A DNA stretch of 15,933 nt from an uncultured Bacteroidota bacterium (GCA_903825065.1 CAIJZG010000222.1:1-15933); one strand, 5' to 3'. Shown: positions 1-6,621, counted from the stretch's first letter. Numbers and translations: made by a program. The notes: generated by a model not told the origin, from the sequence alone.

Positions 1-317
1 ATGGCTTCACAATCTGCTACTGAGATGGCCATTGGCTTTTCAACCAATACATGATAACCTGCTTGAAGTGATTGAATACTATGTGTTGCATGTAAGCCAT
101 TGGGTGTACAAACAACTACTACATCCAGTATTAACTGCTTTTGGAGAAAGTCTTCAATACTAAAAAATGCCTGTGCATTATATTTTTTAGCAAGTGCATT
201 TGCTTTTTCAGGAAGTATATCACATACCGCTATCAATTCTCCATAATTACTCGCATGGATAGCATGCCTTTCAGCAATTCTACCACAACCAATAATGGCG
301 AATCTAATTTTATGCAT
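1..317 (-). CDS. Gfo/Idh/MocA-family oxidoreductase, N-terminal part (3' end outside window)
   Basis: Reading the minus strand from an ATG at 317 gives 105 codons with no stop before the window edge. The protein opens with a Rossmann fold: a beta strand, then GCGRIAERH (residues 10-18), the nucleotide-binding glycine loop. Asp33 ends the second strand (AVCD), which usually points to NAD(H) rather than NADP(H). A TPN motif (70-72) and EKP (92-94) follow; both are hallmarks of the Gfo/Idh/MocA family, and the EKP lysine is catalytic. The sugar-binding domain lies beyond the edge, so the substrate cannot be read. The start is 15 bases after the stop of the nucleotidyltransferase gene, so the two are probably co-transcribed. 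A role in oxidising a sugar or nucleotide sugar made by its neighbours is inference. Confidence 0.9.
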   Translation of the reverse strand, partial: MHKIRFAIIGCGRIAERHAIHASNYGELIAVCDILPEKANALAKKYNAQAFFSIEDFLQKQLILDVVVVCTPNGLHATHSIQSLQAGYHVLVEKPMAISVADCEA

Positions 318-332
318 TGCTAAAAAAGTTGA

Positions 333-1067
333 TTAATGAAATATTTCAGCTGCTCTGATTAGGCTTTCAGGGGTTCCAACATCTATGAGTAAACCACCTG
401 TATGGTCAAAACTATTGATGTATTTTTTCTGCATCAGATCGAGATAGACATCCACCATCGAAAATTTACCTTCTTGCTTTATTAATGAAAAAATGAACGG
501 GTCAATAATATGAATACCACTAAAAGCTTTCATTTTTAAATCTGCATAATCTTCATTACTCGATTTTAAATCCGCGGGTTTCTCCTCACCTGTTGCTACA
601 TTTCTCCAACCACATAAATGACTATTCCAATCAAATAAAAAATACCGGGATGTGTTACGCTGTGTTACAGCTAAGGTAGCCAACGGCCTTTCTTGTTGAT
701 GCTGTAAAATCATTTCATTCAAATCGAAATCAGTGAGGATGTCTACATTCATTACCACAAATTCTTTTTTTCCCTCAAAATACCAGGCAGCTTTTTTTAG
801 CCCTCCTCCAGTTTCCAATACTTCCTCTCGCTCATCCGAAATAGCAATGTTAGAACCCCACCCATTATTTTTTTCAATGGTATCGATGATTTGATCTGCA
901 AAATGATGTACGTTCACTATCACTTCATAGATTTCAAATTTCTGCAAATACTTTATATTTCTTTCCAGTAAAGTTTTCCCATTCACTTCGGCCAATGCCT
1001 TGGGATGTCTGTCTGTAAAGGGTTTCAACCTACTTCCTAAACCTGCCGTAAATAACATCGCTTTCAT
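333..1067 (-). CDS. MurU-like sugar-1-phosphate nucleotidyltransferase
   Basis: A 244-residue protein of the RmlA/MurU nucleotidyltransferase family. These enzymes join a sugar 1-phosphate to an NTP to give an NDP-sugar and pyrophosphate. The N-terminus has the nucleotide-binding loop GLGSRLKPFT (9-18) followed by the conserved Lys23. ETGGGLKKA (85-93) is the base/sugar loop. NVDILTDFD has Asp109 as a metal ligand, FSGIHIID (182-189) contacts the sugar, and DVGTPESL has Asp229 as the second metal ligand. As I recall Pseudomonas MurU, it shares the LETGGG, DxxTDxD, FSGI and DVGT blocks in the same order, and the short length without a C-terminal beta-helix also fits. MurU makes UDP-MurNAc in peptidoglycan recycling. 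The gene starts 10 bases after the kinase-RapZ gene, which supports pairing with an anomeric sugar kinase. The exact sugar and nucleotide (UTP, CTP or GTP) are not proven. Confidence 0.85.
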   Translation of the reverse strand: MKAMLFTAGLGSRLKPFTDRHPKALAEVNGKTLLERNIKYLQKFEIYEVIVNVHHFADQIIDTIEKNNGWGSNIAISDEREEVLETGGGLKKAAWYFEGKKEFVVMNVDILTDFDLNEMILQHQQERPLATLAVTQRNTSRYFLFDWNSHLCGWRNVATGEEKPADLKSSNEDYADLKMKAFSGIHIIDPFIFSLIKQEGKFSMVDVYLDLMQKKYINSFDHTGGLLIDVGTPESLIRAAEIFH

Positions 1068-1077
1068 ATAAATGTTT

Positions 1078-2520
1078 TTATCCTTTAAACCAATTAGCAG
1101 TATTGGTATGTGTTAATACCAATTTCACTTTGTATTTGTTTCTCAAATGACGCGCAGTTTGCTCAGCAGCATACACACTTCGATGCTGACCGCCAGTACA
1201 ACCAAAATTTATTTGCAAATGACTAAATCCTCTTTTTAAATAATCTTCCACTGCTATATCCACTAAGTCCCAAACACTATTTAAGTACTTATTCATTTTT
1301 GTACGTTGCTCCAGAAAATCTTGTACGGGTTTATCTTTCCCATTCAATCTTTTATAATCATCAAATCTACCTGGATTTAAAATACTTCGCATATCAAAAA
1401 CAAATCCGCCACCATTGGAACTTTCATCCTCCGGAATGCCCTTCTTATAACTGAAACTATTTACTTCAATCAGTAACGCTGTATCCTCATTAGCAAGTAC
1501 AGGCTCAAAACGATCCGCTATTTCATCAGAAACCACAAGGCGTAAAACCCTATCAAACTCTGGCGTATGAATTCCTATACTTTTATGTTCTAAAAAGAAT
1601 TTTAAATTTTTTAATCCTAAAGGGATGCTCGCTAAAAAATGTGCTTTCCTTTCAAAGAGTCCTCGAAAACCATAAGCACCCATCACTTGTAGTAAACGAA
1701 TCAACACGTACCCATTATATTGACTTACAAAAGTGATTTTATCAACCGGGCGATCTAATAATTTATTTATTTCATCGATATAAAATTCTAATAAATCATC
1801 TTTCCACTTTTCACTCAATTCCGCTTTTGCTTGCCAAAGTAAAGAAGCCACATCATATTGCAAAGCACCTTTCATTCCACCCTGAAAATCGATGAACTGT
1901 ACTTCGTCATCATTCACAATAATATTTCGACTCTGAAAATCGCGGAACATAAAATACTTGTTCTCTGTTCGGGTAAGGTAGGTGCTCAACGCTTCAAAGT
2001 CGTCCATCATGGCCTGCTTATCGTAAGGAAGTTGCAGGGTATCTAAAAAATAATATTTAAAATAAAGCAGATCGCTCAAGATGGCTTGCTTACCAAATTC
2101 CTTTGCAGTTAAACATACACTATAATCCAATCCTGCATCGCCTTTAATCTGCATACTCGCCAAAGCCGCTAAGCTTTTTTGGAATAGGCAGTACGACCTT
2201 TCGCCATGCCCGTGTTGTTCAAGCTCGTTTAATAAAGAGACCGTTCCAAGATCTTCTTGTAGATAAATAGTTTGATCATCGTTAACCAATAATACTTCTG
2301 GAACAGGTAATCCCTTGCTCTTAAAATGCTTACTAAAAGCAATAAATGTTTGGTTTTCTTTAACGTGTAAATTATAAGTGGCTATAAAGGTTTCTGTTTT
2401 GTAATAAACTCTAAAGTATACCCGGTCGCCCCCGCTTTGTGGCAGTTTTTCAATCTTTTCAGACCCCGCTTTCTTAAATTTAACAAATAGCGTTTCAATA
2501 GCTGCAATCACTTCCTCCAT
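1078..2520 (-). CDS. Aminoglycoside-phosphotransferase-type sugar kinase (AmgK-like) fused to RapZ C-terminal domain
   Basis: A 480-residue two-domain protein. Residues 1 to about 310 form an APH/choline-kinase-type fold. The catalytic loop is FRDFQSRN (192-199), with catalytic Asp194 and metal-binding Asn199; Phe192 replaces the usual His. The DFG-like metal site is FIDFQGG (Asp211). AmgK, the anomeric MurNAc/GlcNAc kinase, belongs to this fold and also has a DFQ at this site. Residues about 348-480 match the C-terminal domain of E. coli RapZ: SFSYKKGIP (355-363), FVFDMRSILNP (373-383) and the signature GCTGGQHRSVY (440-450). In E. coli this domain binds glucosamine-6-phosphate and the sRNA GlmZ. 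The N-terminal P-loop NTPase domain of true RapZ is absent. The gene leads the operon with the MurU-like gene. Salvage of amino sugars with built-in ligand sensing is inference; the domain assignment is clear. Confidence 0.9.
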   Translation of the reverse strand: MEEVIAAIETLFVKFKKAGSEKIEKLPQSGGDRVYFRVYYKTETFIATYNLHVKENQTFIAFSKHFKSKGLPVPEVLLVNDDQTIYLQEDLGTVSLLNELEQHGHGERSYCLFQKSLAALASMQIKGDAGLDYSVCLTAKEFGKQAILSDLLYFKYYFLDTLQLPYDKQAMMDDFEALSTYLTRTENKYFMFRDFQSRNIIVNDDEVQFIDFQGGMKGALQYDVASLLWQAKAELSEKWKDDLLEFYIDEINKLLDRPVDKITFVSQYNGYVLIRLLQVMGAYGFRGLFERKAHFLASIPLGLKNLKFFLEHKSIGIHTPEFDRVLRLVVSDEIADRFEPVLANEDTALLIEVNSFSYKKGIPEDESSNGGGFVFDMRSILNPGRFDDYKRLNGKDKPVQDFLEQRTKMNKYLNSVWDLVDIAVEDYLKRGFSHLQINFGCTGGQHRSVYAAEQTARHLRNKYKVKLVLTHTNTANWFKG

Positions 2521-2724
2521 GTACTCGGTTTAGCGCGAATTTAATCTTAAGAATCGAAAGACCTAATAAATGACCAAGTATCCCTTTCCCTAATAATTTC
2601 AATCGCTATTTGTGTATCAAGATTTTTTAACAAAATAATTGCAGCAAATCCTTCAGCTTTGGGATGAAAATTAGTGGGCATGTATCTACATTTTAGAATC
2701 ATGTTTATTTTAAAATTCCAGATT

Positions 2725-3165
2725 ATGAAATTCACAGGAATTGTTTTGTTAAGTTTTTTAATGATGTCGTTTACCAATTGGGAGACCAGTTTTGAAAAAG
2801 CGAAGTCCATTGCAAGTAAGGATCACAAATTTATCCTCCTCAATTTTTCGGGTTCTGATTGGTGTGGACCTTGTATTCGTATGCATAAAGAAATGTTTGA
2901 CAACGATTCTTTCAAACAATTTGCCGGAGAAAAGTTAGTGATGCTGAATGCTGATTTTCCTAGACAGAAAAAAAATCAGTTGGCAAAGGATTTGCAAAAA
3001 CAGAATGATCAGTTGGCCGATAAATACAATTCTAAAGGAAGCTTCCCTTTTACTGCTGTACTAGATGAGAAAGGAAATATACTTCGTTCCTGGGACGGCT
3101 TGCCCAAAGAAAGCCCCGAAGAATTTTTACAGGAAGTAAAGGAAGCTACCCAAGGCAATCAATAA
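2725..3165 (+). CDS. Exported thioredoxin-fold protein with WCGPC active site
   Basis: I chose ATG 2725 (146 residues) over in-frame ATGs at 2674 and 2701. From 2725 the protein opens with a clean signal peptide (MKF, hydrophobic stretch to about residue 17); the longer forms put charged and polar residues in front of it. The mature part has FSGSDWCGPC (41-50), with redox Cys47 and Cys50, and a later FPFTAVLDEKGN block carrying the cis-proline typical of the fold. It resembles the small thioredoxin_7/DUF255-like thiol-disulfide proteins of Bacteroidota and probably acts in the periplasm as a reductase or folding helper. The partner is unknown. A stretch reading TACATTTT at 2687 could be a weak -7 promoter element, which would fit a start at 2725. 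The gene is divergent from the kinase operon and convergent with the 2H-like gene, with 10 bases between stops. Confidence 0.85.
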   Translation: MKFTGIVLLSFLMMSFTNWETSFEKAKSIASKDHKFILLNFSGSDWCGPCIRMHKEMFDNDSFKQFAGEKLVMLNADFPRQKKNQLAKDLQKQNDQLADKYNSKGSFPFTAVLDEKGNILRSWDGLPKESPEEFLQEVKEATQGNQ

Positions 3166-3175
3166 TAACGAAGCC

Positions 3176-3772
3176 CTAACCAGGCTGTAATACAAATTTA
3201 TTGACCTGTTTATATCCGTCGAATGCATGGTTTCGACGCAATAAAAGCAATTCCTTCACCTCAAAGATTTCGTAAAAACTACGTTGCGAAAAATCCAGCA
3301 TAGCTCGCAGATAGTTGCTTTCGGTGAGTTTCTTGGCCACCGATACCATTGGCTTCGTATTGATGCGAATGGCCGGGCAATTATTGGTAGTTACATAATC
3401 ATTCAATTGTTCTAACTCAGCTGCTAATCGCTTGATGGCTTCTGGTTCTGGTATGCGCAGATAAAGGGTATCCGGTGGAAACCCACTAAAATTATTTAGG
3501 GTACAACTAAATGCCTGTTGCCGACTAATAATCCGATGCATCCATCGAATAAGGGTTGGCTCCATTTCTTCGCGAGCTTGAAAAGAAGCCAGTTCAATAT
3601 GCGGTTTCATTTTAATAGCAGTGCGCTCTAAATAGTGCATCGAAAAATATTCCTGCTCTCCCAAAATTTTATCATGCAAATCCACTCCCGGATGCGCCAC
3701 TAGTAAGTATTCGCTGAAATGGATAGCATGTGACATACCATTTCCTCTTTGCTGTAAGCTGCTCATTTCCAT
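3176..3772 (-). CDS. 2'-5' RNA ligase/2H phosphoesterase-like protein with degenerate motifs
   Basis: A 198-residue protein that fits the LigT/2H phosphoesterase pattern. The first strand is EYLLVAHPG (21-29), and two motif sites lie about 84 residues apart. The family normally carries two H-x-[TS] motifs, whose histidines act on cyclic phosphates or 2'-5' bonds. Here the first site reads KPHIELASF (H58-I59-E60) and the second KPMVSVAKK (M142-V143-S144). One motif has lost its Thr/Ser and the other its His, so classical 2H chemistry is doubtful. It may bind RNA or nucleotides without turnover, or be a diverged subfamily. Start: ATG 3772, with in-frame ATGs at 3766 and 3736 possible. It is divergent from the umuD-like gene across 74 bases with a shared inverted repeat, which suggests co-regulation with the translesion polymerase genes. 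The family call is from pattern and topology and is moderately sure. Confidence 0.65.
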   Translation of the reverse strand: MEMSSLQQRGNGMSHAIHFSEYLLVAHPGVDLHDKILGEQEYFSMHYLERTAIKMKPHIELASFQAREEMEPTLIRWMHRIISRQQAFSCTLNNFSGFPPDTLYLRIPEPEAIKRLAAELEQLNDYVTTNNCPAIRINTKPMVSVAKKLTESNYLRAMLDFSQRSFYEIFEVKELLLLRRNHAFDGYKQVNKFVLQPG

Positions 3773-3798
3773 AAATAAAATTTTATAGCGATAAATAT

Positions 3799-3818
3799 TT
3801 TAGTATAAATTTACTAAA
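3799..3818. promoter_or_regulatory. Inverted repeat in the divergent 2H-like/umuD promoter region (candidate operator)
   Basis: TTTAGTA (3799-3805) and TACTAAA (3812-3818) are perfect inverted repeats around a 6-base spacer. The site sits 28 bases before the umuD ATG and 26 bases before the 2H-like ATG. The centre contains TAAATTTA (3806-3813), which is self-complementary and one base away from the Bacteroidota -7 consensus TAnnTTTG on both strands. A repressor bound here could control both genes. The region is very AT-rich, so a chance palindrome of this size is possible. Confidence 0.4.
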
Positions 3819-3846
3819 TAATTTAGCATATTAAAATTTATTTATC

Positions 3847-4281
3847 ATGTTTACCGACGAATGGGGCAGTGCCTCCTATAAAGGCAGCAAGAATTTCGAT
3901 CAGTGGGAAGTGCCCACAGCCAATGCCACTGGCTTCGGGGCAGCAGCCGACGATTATATGGAAAGGGGTATCGACCTAAACGAGCAGTTAATCAGAAACA
4001 AGCCCGCTACCTTCTTTTTCCGCATGAACAGCGATGCCATGATCGGTGCCGGCATTCATCATGGCGATGTACTGATTGTAGACCGCAGCATCAAAGCTGT
4101 GAATGGAAAAGTAATCGTGGCCGTAATCAATGGCGAGTTATTGGTACGCCGTCTGCAAACACATATGAAGGGCATTACGTTGATTGCGGAGAATAAAAAA
4201 TACGGGCATCTTCAAATTGAAGAATTCAGCAATTATACTGCCTGGGGGGTGGTGGTCTATGCCATTCATAGTTTGCACTAA
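3847..4281 (+). CDS. umuD: UmuD-like S24 protein lacking both catalytic residues
   Basis: A 144-residue homologue of UmuD, the partner of the translesion polymerase UmuC. Alignment by eye to E. coli UmuD is continuous: GFGAAADDYMERGIDLN (29-45) against its GFPSPAADYVEQRIDLN, then GDVLIVDRSI (73-82), and GELLVRRLQ (96-104) against its GEFTVKKLQ. E. coli needs Ser60 and Lys97 for self-cleavage. Here the Ser position in SGDSMI is Ala64 (NSDAMI, codon GCC), and the Lys97 position is Arg101 (codon CGC). The scissile Cys-Gly is Thr28-Gly29. The protein should therefore not self-cleave by the known S24 mechanism. The fold-defining residues are kept and the frame is intact, so it is not a decayed gene. 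umuC follows after 10 bases. It may act as a fixed, non-processed UmuC partner. By eye the gene is richer in G+C than its flanks. Confidence 0.85.
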   Translation: MFTDEWGSASYKGSKNFDQWEVPTANATGFGAAADDYMERGIDLNEQLIRNKPATFFFRMNSDAMIGAGIHHGDVLIVDRSIKAVNGKVIVAVINGELLVRRLQTHMKGITLIAENKKYGHLQIEEFSNYTAWGVVVYAIHSLH

Positions 4282-4291
4282 TATTAATTTC

Positions 4292-5575
4292 ATGAAAGCC
4301 ATCATCGACTGCAATAGTTTTTATTGCTCCTGCGAAAAATTATTCAAGCCCCAACTGGAAGGTCGGCCCGTTATTGTATTGAGCAATAACGATGGATGCA
4401 TTATATCCAGAACCGATGAAGCTAAGCAGATTGGCGTAGAAATGGGAGGCCCTTATTTCAAAGCAAGAGACCTGATTGAAAAACATGGGGTATCCACTTT
4501 TTCATCGAACTATAACCTCTATGGCGATCTTAGCTGGCGTGTGATGGAAACACTACGATCCATGCTTCCCCTGGGAGCCGTGGAAGTGTATTCTGTAGAC
4601 GAGGCCTTTCTGGATTTATCACATGTAGCACCCAAAGACTTACAAGAAATTTCTTTCAAAATAAAAGATACGGTAGAACAATGGACAGGCATCAAAGTGT
4701 CTATTGGCGTGGCTCCTACCAAAGTACTCAGCAAAGTGGCCAATCGATTGTGTAAGAAAAATAAAATAGTTACCAACTGTGTGTTGATCTTAGACAGCCC
4801 CCGGAAAATAACGCAAGCACTAGAAAGAACACCGGTGCAAGATATCTGGGGAGTAGGTCATCAATACGCAAAAAAATTACAGCTCTATCAAATCAATAAC
4901 GCACTTGAATTAAGCAAAAAAGACGTTGCTTGGGCAACTAAAAATTTAGGCGGTGTTGTGGGAGCCAAGCTAATCCGCGAACTAAATGGTTTGCCAAGTA
5001 GAGAAATGGAAGACGAACGCCTCACCAAAAAAGTAATTGCCACCACACGCATGTTTGGATCTGCAGTAACCGAGCTCGAACATATTAAAGAAGCGGTTGC
5101 TACTTATACTTCGCGTGCTGCAGAAAAACTACGCCGGCAACACTCGGCCGCGAGTTGCATCAGCGTAATGATGATCGCAAAAGAACCAGTAACAGATACT
5201 CGTTATTATCAGCATGGAGCCAGCATCAGCAGTTATGTAAATCTTCCCATAGCCACATCGCTCACCAATGAACTCATCAAAGCAGCACTTCAGTTAACCG
5301 AAAGACTATTTGAAAAAGGACGCGTGTATAAGAAAGCTGGCGTCATACTCAGTGGCATTGTACCAGACAATTCGATTCAAGCTTCTTTATTCAAAGCACC
5401 CAGTTCCGAAAAACATCGAATGCTCATGAGTATGATGGACAATATTAATTTCGCCATGCGCAACGACACACTAAAATTTGCAGCAGCAGGTGTGGAACGC
5501 GATTGGAAAATGCGGCAAGAGCTACGCAGTCCGCGCTATACCACGAGATGGGAAGAACTCTGCGAAATAAAATAA
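4292..5575 (+). CDS. umuC: Y-family translesion DNA polymerase, UmuC (Pol V catalytic subunit)
   Basis: A 427-residue Y-family polymerase that copies past DNA lesions. The start is ATG 4292 (MKAIIDCNSFYCSCE), because UmuC proteins begin a few residues before the catalytic D-x-N-S/A-F-Y; upstream in-frame codons would overlap the umuD-like gene. Metal ligands are Asp6 and Asp103-Glu104 in YSVDEAFLDL. SNNDGC (31-36) and SSNYNLYGD (71-79) are characteristic of UmuC rather than DinB. GVAPTKVLSKVANRL (139-153) continues the palm, and DIWGVGH (184-190) marks the thumb helix-hairpin-helix region. The little-finger domain follows. QASLF (363-367) matches the beta-clamp-binding pentapeptide found near this place in E. 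coli UmuC (QLNLF). All key residues are present, so the enzyme looks active. It follows the catalytically altered umuD by 10 bases and is probably transcribed with it. Confidence 0.95.
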   Translation: MKAIIDCNSFYCSCEKLFKPQLEGRPVIVLSNNDGCIISRTDEAKQIGVEMGGPYFKARDLIEKHGVSTFSSNYNLYGDLSWRVMETLRSMLPLGAVEVYSVDEAFLDLSHVAPKDLQEISFKIKDTVEQWTGIKVSIGVAPTKVLSKVANRLCKKNKIVTNCVLILDSPRKITQALERTPVQDIWGVGHQYAKKLQLYQINNALELSKKDVAWATKNLGGVVGAKLIRELNGLPSREMEDERLTKKVIATTRMFGSAVTELEHIKEAVATYTSRAAEKLRRQHSAASCISVMMIAKEPVTDTRYYQHGASISSYVNLPIATSLTNELIKAALQLTERLFEKGRVYKKAGVILSGIVPDNSIQASLFKAPSSEKHRMLMSMMDNINFAMRNDTLKFAAAGVERDWKMRQELRSPRYTTRWEELCEIK

Positions 5576-5621
5576 AGGCATTTAAAATATTATCTTTCAT
5601 TGCTCGTCTACCTTATTATTG

Positions 5622-6200
5622 ATGGGCAATGCATTGACGATACCGGCTAACATGACAGAAAAAGGCAAGAGCAATATCACAGAAGTGATCAATGCGTATA
5701 CCAAACGCTTGAAAGGCTTCATCCGTAAAAGGGTGAGCAATGAAGCCGATGTGGAAGACATACTGCAGGATGTTTTTTATCAGTTCATCGGAAATACCAA
5801 ACCCATTGAACAACTTACCGCATGGTTATTTACTGTTACGAGAAATAAAATAACCGATAAACAACGTAAGCAAAAACCGGAATTGATTAACGATTTGTTT
5901 ATAGATGCAGAAGATGAAATGAGCTTTGATTGGTCGGAACTTTTTCTCGACAATAGCAATAACCCGGAAACGGCATACTTAAGAAATCTTTTCTGGGAAA
6001 CACTGAATGAAGCACTGGAAGAATTGCCTCCTGCGCAAAAAGAAGTGTTTGTGCTAAATGAAATAGAAGGCGTTCCCTTTAAAACAATTTCTGAACAAAC
6101 CGGAGAAACCATCAATACCTTATTAAGTCGCAAACGATATGCTGTATTGCATTTGAGAGAAAGACTAGCAGGCCTGCGCGACGAACTATTAAATTATTAA
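5622..6200 (+). CDS. ECF-type sigma-70 family RNA polymerase sigma factor
   Basis: A sigma factor of about 192 residues with only regions 2 and 4. Region 2 spans roughly residues 24-85: DVEDILQDVFYQF (43-55) is the core-binding helix, and AWLFTVTRNKITDKQRK (67-83) the -10 recognition and melting part. Region 4 spans about 130-182: LEELPPAQKEVFVLNEIEG (132-150) and the helix-turn-helix FKTISEQTGETINTLLSRKRYA (153-174). I started at ATG 5622; a TTG just before it and ATG 5652 are alternatives, and 5652 would remove only an unconserved leader. A TATCTTTC stretch at 5591 is one base from the -7 consensus. The next gene follows 14 bases after the stop and encodes a small membrane protein, an arrangement often seen with sigma factor and regulator pairs. 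The controlled genes are unknown. Confidence 0.92.
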   Translation: MGNALTIPANMTEKGKSNITEVINAYTKRLKGFIRKRVSNEADVEDILQDVFYQFIGNTKPIEQLTAWLFTVTRNKITDKQRKQKPELINDLFIDAEDEMSFDWSELFLDNSNNPETAYLRNLFWETLNEALEELPPAQKEVFVLNEIEGVPFKTISEQTGETINTLLSRKRYAVLHLRERLAGLRDELLNY

Positions 6201-6214
6201 TTAAAGAAAACATC

Positions 6215-6571
6215 ATGCACAAGAAATTTTGGATTAAAAAAATTATTGGCTTCACTATTATGGCAGCAGCCTTCGGATCACTGTTAAGTTATGTAGTGAT
6301 GCGTTTATGGAATGGGATATTAACAGAAGTAGTACACGTATCACCCATTAGTTTTTTACAAGCCATCGGGATCCTCGTATTGAGCAAAATATTGTTCGGC
6401 GGATTTCATGGAAGATGGGGCTGTGGCCCACGTCATCACTGGAAAAATGAGATGAAAGAAAAATGGCATAACATGAGTCCGGAAGAAAGAGAAAAAATGA
6501 AAGAAGAATGGAGAAACAAATGCCGGACTTGGAGAAAGCCTAATAGCCAAGCAACAACAAACGAACAATAG
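6215..6571 (+). CDS. Small two-helix membrane protein with charged His/Cys-containing tail
   Basis: I do not recognise a named family. The 118-residue protein has two likely membrane helices (about 9-29 and 46-64) separated by a short loop, then a hydrophilic tail. The tail begins GGFHGRWGCGPRHHW (62-76), with clustered His and one Cys that could bind metal, and continues with a highly charged helix containing MSPEEREKMKEEWRNKC (87-103). That segment resembles the S/TPEEREKM helices of Spy/CpxP and heavy-metal-sensor proteins, but this is too short to claim homology. N- and C-termini are probably on the same side of the inner membrane; the Lys-rich start (MHKKFWIKK) suggests the cytoplasm. 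It is co-oriented and tightly spaced with the sigma factor, so a regulatory or stress role with that factor is plausible inference. Confidence 0.75.
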   Translation: MHKKFWIKKIIGFTIMAAAFGSLLSYVVMRLWNGILTEVVHVSPISFLQAIGILVLSKILFGGFHGRWGCGPRHHWKNEMKEKWHNMSPEEREKMKEEWRNKCRTWRKPNSQATTNEQ

Positions 6572-6583
6572 CCACCATTTTCT

Positions 6584-6608
6584 GTTACAATTATGATTAA
6601 ATTGTAAC
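6584..6608. repeat. Perfect 9-bp inverted repeat upstream of the amidohydrolase gene
   Basis: GTTACAATT (6584-6592) and AATTGTAAC (6600-6608) are perfect inverted repeats with a 7-base loop (ATGATTA). The site ends 13 bases before the amidohydrolase ATG and begins 12 bases after the membrane-protein stop. No T-run follows, so a standard intrinsic terminator is unlikely. An operator for the downstream gene, or an RNA hairpin at the 5' end of its message, fits better. Which of these it is cannot be told from one site. Confidence 0.55.
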
Positions 6609-6621
6609 TTAAAATAAAAGC

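Noticed and set aside
2547..2810. Open frame of 87 codons on the minus strand in the gap before the thioredoxin-like gene
   Set aside because: It overlaps the signal peptide and first part of the clearly real thioredoxin-fold gene, and its translation shows no domain or family pattern.
3172..3186. Possible bidirectional terminator hairpin between the convergent thioredoxin-like and 2H-like genes
   Set aside because: AGCC and GGCT pair for only 4 bases around a 7-base loop, with no T-run on either strand.
3847..4281. umuD-like gene as a pseudogene
   Set aside because: The frame is full length, the fold motifs are well kept and the spacing to umuC is normal. Only the catalytic residues have changed, which points to altered function rather than decay.
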